From: Euborellia annulipes | Taxonomy: Eukaryota > Arthropoda > Insecta > Dermaptera > Anisolabididae | Reading direction: 5' to 3' | Assembly: GCA_023213315.1 (NCBI GenBank) | Contig: JAKCPI010000831.1 | Coordinates: forward strand, 62,001 to 126,000 | Length of the DNA: 64,000 bases | Made by a program: the position numbers and the translations under genes | The notes under the pieces: model-generated | What the model saw: only the letters and a program-made list of their open reading frames with translations | Databases searched by the model: none | What the model was told of the DNA's origin: nothing | Shown: in pieces, positions 25,001 through 35,427 of the stretch | Layout: each line of letters starts with the position of its first letter | Position numbering within the stretch: position 1 is the stretch's first letter

Positions 25001-28000
25001 GAATGAATGACTTCCCCGAGACTTTCTCGTTTATTCTTTTGGAATTATATCTGGGTGTGTGTCTGTGTGTGTTGTGTGAACACGATAGCTTAAAAAGGCA
25101 AGCAGCCAGATCGATGAAATTTGGTATATACTCCTTACCTTAAAATTGTAGATTTATATCAACTTTTGGAGTAAATACTTCACCTGGAAGTAGTACTTTA
25201 CCTAATAAGTTTTTTTCAAAAATTATAAAATTTTCAATTTTTGTTATATTATGATAAATTACTCTATTTTAAAAAGTTTTTATTCTTTGACATTTTTTTG
25301 AAAACTGAATAGTTTTCGAAATAATCAACGAAGAAAAAGAAAATTTTCGTTAAATTTGAAAAAAATTCAAAACAAAATCATACAGGCGCACAGTGGTTCC
25401 AAATCCCGAAAACGTGGTCAAAAGTCGAAAACGTTATTTAATCTCTCTGAAATTCAGTACACAAGGGTTTTTGAGGTCGCTGATTTAGAATTTGATATTA
25501 TTTTTTCAGAAAAAAAAATATGGCGGAACCAATATGGGGAACTAAAAAAAAATAATTCGATTTCAATCAAAATTGGCATTGTCGGGTTCTCGAGGTCGCC
25601 GATTTCGTATTTTAAATTAATTAATAACAAAATAATTTTTCTTTTTTTTTATGTCTTTTTCTGCATCTTAGGCCATATTGGCCCTAAATGATACATATTG
25701 TTTAATACGACACATTTGTGGGGGTCCAGACACATTTATTTAGGTCAAAATAATTTAATTACAATATTTTATTCAATATTTTTAATACGGATTACATATA
25801 ACATTAGTTTAAATAACATTAATATGCTTCATCAGATGAATATTCAAATTCCAAAAAAAATTGAATAAAAAAAAAATGTGCAAGTCTGTGCAGCTAATTT
25901 TTTAATATTATTAATGAAGAAGGATTACAAAAAGCAGGAAAAGTGGTTTGAGAGTGGGATGTCGTGGGACTTTTCACTTTTTGACTTTTGAATTTTTGCG
26001 ATTTCCGAAATGGAAAAAAAAATAAGGCGTTATTTGAAATGCTCCTATTAATTAACTATCAAAATTTATTGCATTTTTTTTACATTGTTGAAATTTACTT
26101 ACTTTCAGTCTTTGATTTCATTTGACGAAATTAAAATAACCAAAAAAACAAGGAAATGGAGAGCGATAGAAAAGGATGCTTATTTGCGTTCGGAGAGAGC
26201 TCCCGATTGTTGTCAAAAACGCTTAGATTCAAATAGATTTTGAGAGCCAGATAAGTGCATATGACTCCCAAAAACGGTCGTTCCTAACCGTAAATATATT
26301 AATAAAACTATTTAGGGCTTAAAAGTCCCCGAATTTACTCTTTATTTTTGGACTTTTGGCCACGTTTTCGGGATTTGGAACCACTGTGAGGCGTCATTAA
26401 AAAAACATGTAAATATAAACGAATGAATTTGCTTCACAAGTACGTGGTACTAAGGGAAAGAGAGCTTATGTAGAGACTCCGGTGTCTGTCTGTCCGACCG
26501 TCCGTCCATCTGTACACAAAAAAAGTACGGCCTGAACTAAAGGTCGTAGAAAAATAATACTTACATATACCGATTCAGTATAAAAAACTGGTCCAGGGAA
26601 AAATACGGTTTGGTTGCTAGCACTTCCGAATTTTTAAATATTTAACATTTTTTAATTTTACATTTGGGTCATTCCACGTAAGTTCAACCAGGCCATTTCA
26701 CCCAAAATCTCAGTTTTTTATGAAACTTGGTATGTTTGTTCTATGTATAGAGATAAGTAACAGCACCAAATTATATTATTTTATTTTATTAATGTTTAGC
26801 TAATATGTATCTTCGAGTGTATTGTTGGTATCAGTGTTTTTATAAAGTGTTTATTTATAGATGTATTATTTGTATCAGTGTTTTTGTAAGATTTTTTATT
26901 CATATCAGTGTTATTTGTAAAAGTGTTTTTGTATAATGTTTATTTATATTATTGTAATTCGTATGAATGTTCTTGTAATGTGTTTACTTATATGTTTATT
27001 ATTTCTATCAGTGTTTTTGTATATTAGTGTTATTTTTATTAATGTGTTTGTATTCTGTTTATTTTTGTATTAATGTATTTGTATAATGTTAAAACTGGCG
27101 GGATGGCCTATGGCCAACAGGCAAAAATAAAAAAAAAAAAAAAAAAAACAGCACCAAATTTCGATTTTCTATCTCACTTAGTTTTCGAGTTATGGCACTT
27201 TAAAGTTTTGATTTTTTCACCTTCCGCGGCTTGAATAATGCCAAACAAAATGTGACATGGAAGAGAAAATAATTTCTCATTTATTTATTTGACCACCAAC
27301 CAATTTTTATGGTAGGTTCTTTGAACAATAAGGAATTAGAAAAAAAATATATCACGAATCTAAGTTAATCCTAAAATATAAAAAAAAATTCATATTGTTG
27401 ATTTTTTTTTAGTTTTGAAAACGCAAACATGGTTTAGCGCTAAAGCCGATATCTCTAAAAGGGAATGAGATTTTCAAGAAATTTTTTTTTTCTAAATAAT
27501 CTGCATGAAATGGGCTTTAATTTAGTAAAATAAAAATTTTGTGTATTTTGTTCCCTCTATTTCTTAAGTCCATTGCAATTTCAATATATAGTTTCACATG
27601 TTAAAAAGGTTTCAAGGGCAAAATGAAAATATACATTTTAAAGAGCATCTAAAAAATAATTGATTTATGAATTTTAATAAAAATCGTTTGAGCGAATTTT
27701 GAGAAAATTGAAAAAAACTGAAAAAGTACAGTAAAGTACTAATACTTTTTGACCGATTTTGTTCAAAAGCTTATTTTGAGTGTCCGAAACGGTGCCTAAC
27801 TTAAATATAAAATTTCAACTTACTAGCTCAATCCTTTTATGCTTTCATTTAAACAATGTGTTTTCGTCTGTGTTCAGTAATAAGCAGACACACACACAGA
27901 GTTCATTTGAAATCATGAAAGAATTGAGCTAGGAGGTAATTTGAATAAATAAATATTTTTTTATTAATGAATATTTTTTTATTTTCCTTCTCTATGAAAA

Positions 28001-31000
28001 AGAGGATAGTGATAGTTCGCGTGGAGGAAAGAAAGATTTATCAAAATCTAAGCTACCGTAGCATTCACTAAACATGAAAATCAGTACAGGTCTAATCACT
28101 TAAAAAAATTTTTTTTTCATAATTTAGTTGGGGGGGGGGGGCGCCAAAAATGACCTGGCACGGAGGCGACAACTTACCCAGGAACGGCCCTGTTTTTAAG
28201 AAAAATTTCGACAAGTTATGACATCACATATGTCCTTTAAAATTTCCCAGGCTTAATTTGAACAAAGTAAAATTAAATAAATAAATAAATATTCTCTAAA
28301 TTCACATTTGAGTTAGAGAGAATTCAATCTTTTTACTTTTTGGCTTTTAATTGATAACATTTTAAAAATGTAAATAATTACCCAATTGCTTTTCCTTTCA
28401 AAACCTCTGCCCTTTCAAGCAGAGCTTCAGCAATTTCTTCTTCTGTCATTCCTTCATATTCTAAATTTTGTCCATTCTCTTCCTTCTTTTCAACTTCTTT
28501 ATTTAGATCTTCTGCATTGTCTTCTTCTTTTGTTTCTTCAAAAAGGACATTTTCTATTGGTTCATCTAAATTTTTTAAATCTTTGGGTTCTTTGTCTAAA
28601 TCTTCATCTTTTACACCTGGATCACCTCCGAGGACTTCCTCCAATGTTATAATTGGTTCTGATTGTTTATTTTCTTTAAAATAAAATAAATAACTTTGTA
28701 AAATTAATTTATAACAAATAAGCAGATCTATTCTCTAAGCAAAAACATTAACATTTTAGCATCTGAAATCAGTGTTAATTCATTTTAACACCGCCTTGCC
28801 TCAAATTGCTATTCTGTAAGCAAAAATTTTAACCCAAAAGCGTTAACATTTAGTCAATAGTGTAAAAAATTAATGTCATGCCTAGGGGTGCTTTGAATAT
28901 TTTAAAGCCGTATTTAATGCATAAAAATGGCGTCTTTAACCAAAAAAATAAGGTTATGATTTTGACAGTTTTGAGATAAAAGCAACATGTTAACGTCGCT
29001 GTTAAAACTTTGGTTAGATAATAGGATTTTTTAACGCTGGTGTGTCAGATCACTAGAATTAAAATAACAAAACAAACAAGTTAGTAATGCGCATGCGCAT
29101 TATCGAGGGGATTAAAAACACGAACAAGCAGAAACATAGCTATCTTCATATGGATCGTTAACACCTGGTGCTAAAATGTTAACTTTGCTGTTAAGAGAAT
29201 AGCATTTTTTTAACCCTGGTGTTATTACATTACTTTTTAACACCCAATTTATGATGTTAAATTTCTGTTTTTAGAGAATAGACCTGAAGAGGAGTTTTAA
29301 TAGAGAATTTTTTTATTACCTTTAGTTTCATTTTCTTCATGTTTTTGATTATTGGAAGAATCGTCTTGGTTTTCTTTATGATCAGGATGAGGTGAAGGCG
29401 CCGGTGAATTTCTAATTAATAACGATTTTACAGCACCGTGTGAAATGAACGCCGTAATTTCGACATCTATCGTCTCATCATCGATCGTTTCGTCAATAAC
29501 GGGAATGGAACTTTTATTTTCCTCTTCAATTTTTTCTTTATTTTTCTCAAATTTTTTTATTTCATTTTTATTTAAATTTTTTTCTTGAGCCAACATTTCT
29601 TCTGTTTTACGAATATTTATTTTATTTAATTGTTCAACTTCAGAATCCACTTTATTCCCATCTTTAATATTATTTTCGATTATATTATTATTATTAACTT
29701 CCTCCTCTTCATTATTTAAACCTAAATTATTTACAAAATGTTTTTCAGAATTATCTAGAATGACTTCAGAATTCCCTTGAAAACTTTGTTCGATTATTTC
29801 AATATGATTTGATAATTTTTCTTCCGTATTTGTTATAATTTGGCTTTCATTTTGACTGACTTGAATTTGATTATATTCGCAATTTTCGGTGGTGGTTTCT
29901 TGAAAAGAATTAACATCGATTGAGTTAGAAACTTCATTGTTTTCATGGTTTTCAATAACTTCATCTGATTTCTTCTCTTTTGTTTCTTCAACTTCCGAAT
30001 TCTCTTGGATAACGTCTAAATGATTTTCATTTGGAGTCGCCTTTAAAATAAAGAAAATAAAATATATTGATTTTGTTATATAGGATCAAGACCATTAAGA
30101 AACTTACTATTGGATCTCTTTTTTCTATATCATCGAGCGTCGCACCTCTAAAATAAAAAAAAGAACAAATTAAATAAATCAAAATAAATAATAAAAAATT
30201 CGATATATCGCACTGTACCTAATTAGACACACTTTGAAACTATCGCCCGCATTTTGGATAAAATTAAAAGCATCTAAATGTGTATAAATATTAAGTGGTT
30301 GTTCATTTATTTTCATTAACATGTCTCCAACACGAAGACCGGATTTTTCAGCAATGCTCCCAATTGATACCTGCAAAGAGATGGATCAAATTAAAATAAA
30401 ATGTATGTTCCTGTAGATATAAATCAGTTTTTCTCAATATTTTTTCAACTTCTTTTTGTTTCTATACCTATATATGGCAAAATGAGAATATACATTTTAA
30501 AGAGCATCTAATAAATAATTGATTTTTGAATTTTAATCAAAATCGTTGGATCGAATTTTGAGAAAATCTAAAAAAAAAAGTACAGTGAGGGACAATATTA
30601 AGTTTCACCCATGCGTTTTCTACTTGTGATTATTTCAGTGTTTTTATAAAAGAAAATGAAAATCTTTATTGGAAATTTTCTAGGTTTGAACCATGAAAGT
30701 TTCCATTAAAAAATATATTATTTTTTTTTTTAAATACAATGAAATAATCACAAGTAGAAAACGCATGGGTGGGATTTAATATTGTCCCTCACTGTACATA
30801 ATCAGTAGTAATTTTTGGCCGATTTTGTTTAAAAGTTTATTTTCACGCCCTAGCCTTACTTAAATATAAAATTTCAACCTCCTAGCTCAATTCCTCCCAA
30901 GGGCGGATACAGGGGGGGGGGGTAAAGGGGGTAATTACCCACCTCCTCCTCGCCGAGACTTGAGAAAAATATATTATTTGGGAAACACCAGATACCCCCC

Positions 31001-31849
31001 CCCCCCATAGAAACTCCTCTGGGTCCGCCACTGATTCCTTCAGGCTTTAAATTGAACCCAGACCGACCATGTCGCGAAACCCACTTTTTTGGACTCCGGG
31101 GACCTCAAAACGTGAAGATCCATCAAAATCTCGACATCGAATTTTTGACATGAATCCAATACTTTCTCTATATATTAACATACCATCAAGAGAAAAGATA
31201 TTGGACAAACCCCTCACGTCTACCTGAATTTAGAGCCTTTTGAGGTGTGTATACAGGGCCGTAACTAGGCAGATGCAACAGGTGCACGAGGGGGTTGTCC
31301 AATATCTTTTCTCATGATAGTATATAGAGGTAAGAGAAAGTAAAAAGCACTCTACAGAAAAAGTTATCTATTATTGACTCTTAATTTGTTTTCATTAAAT
31401 TTTATATAATGATTGGCTATTGTGTCGGGATACCAACAAGGATGTGAAGTGAGGAGGGGTGGGGGGAGGGGGAGGGGGGCATTTATCCAAATTTCAGTTT
31501 TTATTGGAGTGGGGCGGGGGTGTAAAAAGATAGATAATTTTTTCCCCTCCCTCCAATCAAAACCTGAAATGACATCCCTGGATGTCAGATCAAAATTGCG
31601 TCTAGTCTCTCATATAAATTATAAACCTTAAAATAATTTAAAAGAAAGGAATTTCATTTTACAAATATTGTTGGAATGAAGTTATCATCCTTCTCTTTTT
31701 CTATTTTCTCTTAATATACATTTTTCCTCCGAAGAATTTTGTGATCTAATTACCTTTATGATTGTGAGAGGCGTGCCAAAATCTCTCCCACCGGTCAATC
31801 GAATTCCCCAAGGAACATTCTCTTCTCGAGTGAGTTGAATTTCCTCCAT
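22070..31849 (-). CDS. Zasp66: PDZ + ZM-type Z-disc protein, Zasp66-like, 11 exons
   Basis: Probable actin/Z-disc scaffold of the PDLIM/Zasp family. Exons from the start: 31849-31754, 30370-30219, 30147-30108, 30040-29320, 28673-28382, 23891-23642, 23576-23264, 22858-22644, 22580-22396, 22316-22163, 22099-22070. Phases join exactly, giving 815 aa. Residues 1-83 are a PDZ domain with the ligand-loop PWGIRLTGGRDFG typical of Zasp/PDLIM. Residues 96-434 are strongly acidic, Asn/Glu-rich and low complexity. A predicted helix follows (AQIGYIQKQLQFIMELPQLI). Residues about 700-806 hold RPLILPGGRRWWKPKD, GTTLGVNFNKF and DSEVYQMIHG, the last resembling the PDLIM1 motif before its LIM domain. The protein then stops (VENCETIQE) with no LIM domain, as I recall for insect Zasp66. 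Intron 5 is 4.5 kb because of a hAT-type insertion. Family is strong; orthology to Zasp66 specifically is inferred. Confidence 0.88.
23995..24790. repeat. GC-rich minisatellite, ~94-95-bp unit, inside the hAT element
   Basis: About 800 bp of tandem units built from AAGGGCG, GGCGCC and CCTTCCAAAGG modules. The marker GGTGGGGCCTTCC recurs at about 24060, 24200, 24294, 24388, 24482 and 24672, giving spacings of 140, 94, 94, 94 and 190 bp. It is far richer in G+C than the surrounding AT-rich intron and lies directly inside the left terminal repeat, where hAT elements often carry subterminal repeats. Several frames on both strands stay open for 160-296 codons only because the unit lacks stop codons. 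Confidence 0.93.
25389..26388. mobile_element. Transib-like non-autonomous element (CACAGTG ends, 5-bp TSD)
   Basis: A 1,000-bp element with long inverted ends starting CACAGTGGTTCCAAATCCCG and complementary at 26388, continuing through AAAACGTGG with small gaps. It is flanked by AGGCG on both sides (25384-25388 and 26389-26393). Transib elements, relatives of the RAG1 recombinase, have ends resembling the V(D)J heptamer CACAGTG and make GC-rich 5-bp duplications; both are seen here. No transposase frame is visible. It is nested in the hAT-type element. Confidence 0.75.
26773..27146 (+). mobile_element. Retroposed insertion with poly-A tail and 14-bp target duplication
   Basis: The word AACAGCACCAAATT occurs at 26759-26772 and again at 27147-27160. 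The sequence between ends in a run of about 20 A, typical of target-primed reverse transcription by a LINE-type enzyme. The interior is a degenerate tandem array of TATCAGTGTTTTTGTAT-like units of roughly 30-60 bp and a short unique 3' segment (GGCGGGATGGCCTATGGCC). No coding capacity seen. Confidence 0.75.
28726..29286. mobile_element. MITE with TCTATTCTCTAAGCAAAAAC ends, copy in Zasp-like intron 4
   Basis: The left end is TCTATTCTCTAAGCAAAAAC and the right end TAGAGAATAGACCTG. The interior contains repeated TGTTAAC/GTTAAC words. Shares long blocks with 50532-50932, for example CATAACCTTA and the GCAACATGTTAACGTCGCTG block. Non-coding. Confidence 0.75.
30585..30796. mobile_element. 212-bp MITE (GTGAGGGACAATATTAA ends), nested in family-A repeat
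   Basis: Inverted ends about 50 bp long (GTGAGGGACAATATTAA, then CACCCATGCGTTTTCTACTT). It interrupts a copy of dispersed family A upstream of Zasp-like exon 2. A diverged relative lies at about 38960-39172 in SLC17 intron 5 (AAACGCATGGGGTGCTTCAA). Confidence 0.75.
30899..31033. mobile_element. G-run MITE (GGGCGGATACAGGGGG ends)
   Basis: Starts AGGGCGGATACAGGGGGG, contains GTAAAGGGGGTAATTACCC, and ends CTCTGGGTCCGCCACTG. A longer copy with an inserted hairpin block is at 33277-33541. Here it is nested inside dispersed family A. Confidence 0.7.
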
Positions 31850-33025
31850 TGGTAATTAAAGTGATGTGGCCAATGCAACGGAGCAAACTCTACTAAAGAT
31901 TTGTTCTTTAAGAGACCTTGCTAATTATAAATAGAAAAGAATTCCGTGTCAACATCAACCATCTATTGTATAATTAAATAAATATAAAGTGATTACTGAA
32001 AAAGAAAATGACAACGATAAGTATAAATAAATCTCAATCAAATAGATGATTTTGTTTTTACAAAAAAAAAAAATATATAGGCCTATATCTATTAATGTAT
32101 TAAAAAAATAAAATTCATCTTTCAATATCTTACCTTTGATTGGTATATAACATATTTATTAATTTATAAAATAGTAAGCAAGTAATGTGGTGTGAGGTAA
32201 GAAATGTTAAGTATTAAAGAGAGCTCGATAATACTCTGGCTAAAGGCCAAGCATTGACTGGATGTCACGGTGAAAAAAAAATTTGGAGAAATAAAAACAT
32301 TGCAACAATTTGCCATCAGGGTCAGGGTTTATTATTTGGTTTCAAAAAAAATAAAAGGTCAAAGAATGGATAAATAAAAAGGAGAAAAAATACAAATACA
32401 ATAAGATTAAACATTAATATATTATATCGGAATAGATTCGAAAAATACAGTAATGATATTATTTAAAGTCGATGACATTTACTAATTTAAATATACATGT
32501 AGTATATATATATTCATTTCATTTTCGTATATGTATATACTAATATAATAGATAAAAATAAAATTTAAAAATAAAATATAATTTAAATTGATATTTTTTT
32601 TTAATTAAAAGTTATCACAGTTAAAAAACATTAAAAATTCTAAAAAAATCAGTATATTAACAAAATAATCTTGAAATATGCCGATTTTCAGAAAAATACA
32701 GATATTTTATGATAAAATTTGATTGATATTATTATCTATATTTATTTAAGATAGATTTTCTAATAGTATAATAGTCAGTGAAGAAAAGAGTTATTAGAAG
32801 TTATTTTAAAAGAGATAGTTTAGGCCATAGGCTTAGAAGAAAAGTGAGTAAATCAAGTGGCGAAGTTGGAGGACAATCTGTGAGCTTTTTAAAAAAAATA
32901 AAATTTTTCATGCCGCCCTAATTAAAATTTATTCGAAGGAGGTATAGCTGAATGTTGATATTTAAATTTGGTAGAAAGAATGAGCAAAGCAGCTAGTTTA
33001 TATTCAATTTATTGTCAAAACTAGG

Positions 33026-33065
33026 GCCGACGTTTCGGTCCCGTATGGGACCATCTTCAGGGCCA
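33026..33065 (-). other. TGAAGATGG-hairpin-ACCGAAACGTC motif
   Basis: Minus strand reads CTGAAGATGG, a six-bp stem GGTCCC/GGGACC with loop ATAC, then GAAACGTCGG. It lies within a larger inverted repeat (about 32973-33160; AGCAAAGCAGCTAGTTTATA with complement). Related hairpins: 11563-11597 (+), 58070-58102 (-), 59267-59296 (+), and a degraded one at 18119-18156 (-). Confidence 0.7.
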
Positions 33066-33276
33066 GGTTAATGTCTGAAAATGTACATCCTCGCTAAAAT
33101 GTAGGCCCTGGTTTTGACAATAAATTGAAATATAAACTAGCTGCTTTGCTCATTATTTTTAACCAAATATAAATAATTAAAATGTATTAACTCAAATAGC
33201 CAGAGTTAATAAATATTGTCGAGGTTCCGTTGGCACACCAATGCCCCGGAAAGGGAGGAGATCCTGGGGCCATGGC

Positions 33277-33541
33277 AAGGGCGGATACAAGGGGGGGGGG
33301 GGGGTAAAGGGGGTAATTACCCCCCTGAGATTTGAAAAAAATTCTTTTTTTTCGAAAAAAATGTATTTTGAATGTAAAATTTTAAAAATTAATACTTAAA
33401 AATTTGATTTGTATTTATATTCTGGCAAACAAGTACAGAATGCGCGTTTAAATTACCGAAATTAAGAAAAAATAGTGTGCTGTGCGACGAGTCACACCAG
33501 ATTAGCCCCCCGAGAAACACCTCTGGATCCGCCCTTGGGCC
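33277..33541. mobile_element. G-run MITE (GGGCGGATACAAGGGGG), longer copy
   Basis: Starts AAGGGCGGATACAAGGGGGG and ends CACCTCTGGATCCGCCCTTG. The interior holds the recurrent GTCACACCAGATT hairpin block (about 33426-33505). Confidence 0.7.
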
Positions 33542-34882
33542 ATGGGGCGTTTGGCCTCACCAACAGAAAACATATTCACAGTCATGTTAAAAAAAATAGA
33601 TATTTCAGGATGTAAGAAAAGTATAAAATAATATATGGAAGGACTTTATATAAATATCCTAAGACCTCCATTATACGGTACATTTATGGCCTAGGCCAGG
33701 GGTTTATTAAGTGCCTGGCAGAGCCCTCAAGCGAGAAAGACTCGAAACTAAAATTGTTAATTTATTTTACAACTATACTTATTATACATCTTGGTAATAA
33801 GAAGTGATTTTTTACACTTCAGGGTGGTGATTTGTGCAAAAATCTAGAAAAATGTTAACATTTGAAGTTTCAGATATGTGACAGGAAACTTGGCTTTCAA
33901 CAAAGTTGAAACTTCAATAAAGGGATTAATGTCATTTCACAGAGAATAAATGCTACTTGAAAATATGTGCGATTGGTGGAGTGTGAAATATAATATTAAA
34001 AGGCTGCTTGAATTTTATTCATAGAAGAATTTGAAAAAGAAATCAGGGAGAAAATCTTAGCTCACAGAAGCGGGAAGTGTTTTCAGTAAAGAATCGGTTA
34101 TGAATGTGCAAGAAAGGAAAATTTTATTGTCATTTCATTTTGATATAGACGAGAGCACCAAGAATTTTCTCGAGACTCAGAGCTAATTTTATAGTAATTT
34201 TTGATTCAGAATTAATTACTAATTAATTGCAAAAAAGAAAGAGGTTTGAGTTTTAAAGGGGTCTTGAAATTTTCGCCACCAATATTAGGCTATGGTTCAT
34301 TAATAAATTTAAAAAGTGAATTTAAGTTTAGATTCCATTGATTTTCCAAGTCATATGTTCTCATTTCTCAGAGCGATTAAATAAATAAATTTAGAATATA
34401 GACGCTCTTTCATGAACCTAGCTTCGCCACTGGAAATAAATAGATATAGAAAAAAAAAATAATATATCACATATTAATCAATTATGAATGTCAAATCACG
34501 AACTTGTCAATATATTCAAATCATTAATCTATAAAATAATCAAGAGATCATTATTTTTCATTCATATCCAACAGTCAAAACATTTTGGCATGCTTGGACT
34601 AGAATAAAAAATTTTTATTTGTTAAAATTGTTTAAAAAAATATATTAGTAATACCATAGAAGAGAGATATGAAATATAAAAATTATAAAGGTGGCGCCTT
34701 AGACTTTTCGACTATTTCAGAGTTCTTCAAACTTTTTGGATTCATGCAAAAACATAAGGAGTATGTGTATATATGAATATTATTGGGCCAAAAGGATATT
34801 AAAATTTATCAAAATATTAAAAAATGTCTTTTAAAAAATTCCTTTTTTTACTTTTATCATTTGGAAAGAGTTGAGTATGACC

Positions 34883-35427
34883 TTTAGAGCACTTCGGGAG
34901 GCAAGGCTGTTCGCATGTTTTCCAACAGATAGCAGGATGGTAGGGCTATATTTAATCTCATGTATTTATTTGATTTTCGTTGATTTTTTAATAATGAATA
35001 GTTTATAAATAATATTATATATTATATATAACAGCATAAAAATATATAAATATAGGCTTATAAGTGATCTGATAATGGATGTTAGACTAGCTTGCCATCT
35101 TTTGCAAGAAAGTTCAACTATTTGCCCGTTTATTTTTAAATAAATACGAAATTTATTTTTGACTTGGTCACCATTTTATTTAATTATTATAGATTGGATA
35201 TTAATGAATTTTACATTTTTAGATTTAAAAAGAATTTCAATTTTCATAATAGAACGTTTTTTGCATTTTCTATAAAAATAAAAAAAAATATTTTTTAATT
35301 AATCGTAATTAAAAAAAAAAAGCATTCTATTATGTAAAATGCTCACAAGTTTAAATCATTAAAAAAAAATACTTTAAAATGTCTCTGAAGTGTCAGATCA
35401 ATGTGCCCTCCTGAAGGCCCCTTAAGG
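34883..35427. mobile_element. MITE with GGCTTCAGGAGG-type ends, copy 2 (inverted to copy 1)
   Basis: The reverse complement of this interval aligns with 21110-21706 along most of its length: the CCTTAAGGGGCCTTCAGG end, then GAGCATTTTAC, then GCAAG...CTAGTCTAACA. The two copies flank the whole Zasp-like gene in inverted orientation. Confidence 0.75.

Larger units (their letters stand above)
23973..28192. mobile_element. 4.2-kb non-autonomous hAT-type element in Zasp-like intron 5
   Basis: The ends are perfect 15-bp inverted repeats (CAGGGCCGTTCCTGG at 23973; its complement ends at 28192). The element is flanked by an exact 8-bp direct duplication TTTTTAAG (23965-23972 and 28193-28200), the hallmark of hAT transposition. 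Subterminal words CTCCGTGCCAG and GGCGCC also recur at both ends. No transposase reading frame was found. The interior holds a GC-rich minisatellite, a SINE fragment, a nested Transib-like element, a retroposed insertion with a poly-A tail, and a copy of dispersed family A. The element is thus a large, repeatedly invaded passenger in the intron. Confidence 0.9.
30468..31345 (-). repeat. Dispersed family A, copy 6, invaded by two MITEs and a palindrome
   Basis: Starts AAAATGAGAATATACATTTT and continues to CCAATACTTTCTCTATATAT at 31170. A 212-bp MITE (30585-30796) and a G-run MITE (30899-31033) interrupt it. Its 3' edge contains a palindrome at 31185-31322 (AGAAAAGATATTGGACAAAC with complement GTTGTCCAATATCTTTTCTC). 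It lies in introns 1-2 of the Zasp-like gene. Confidence 0.75.
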
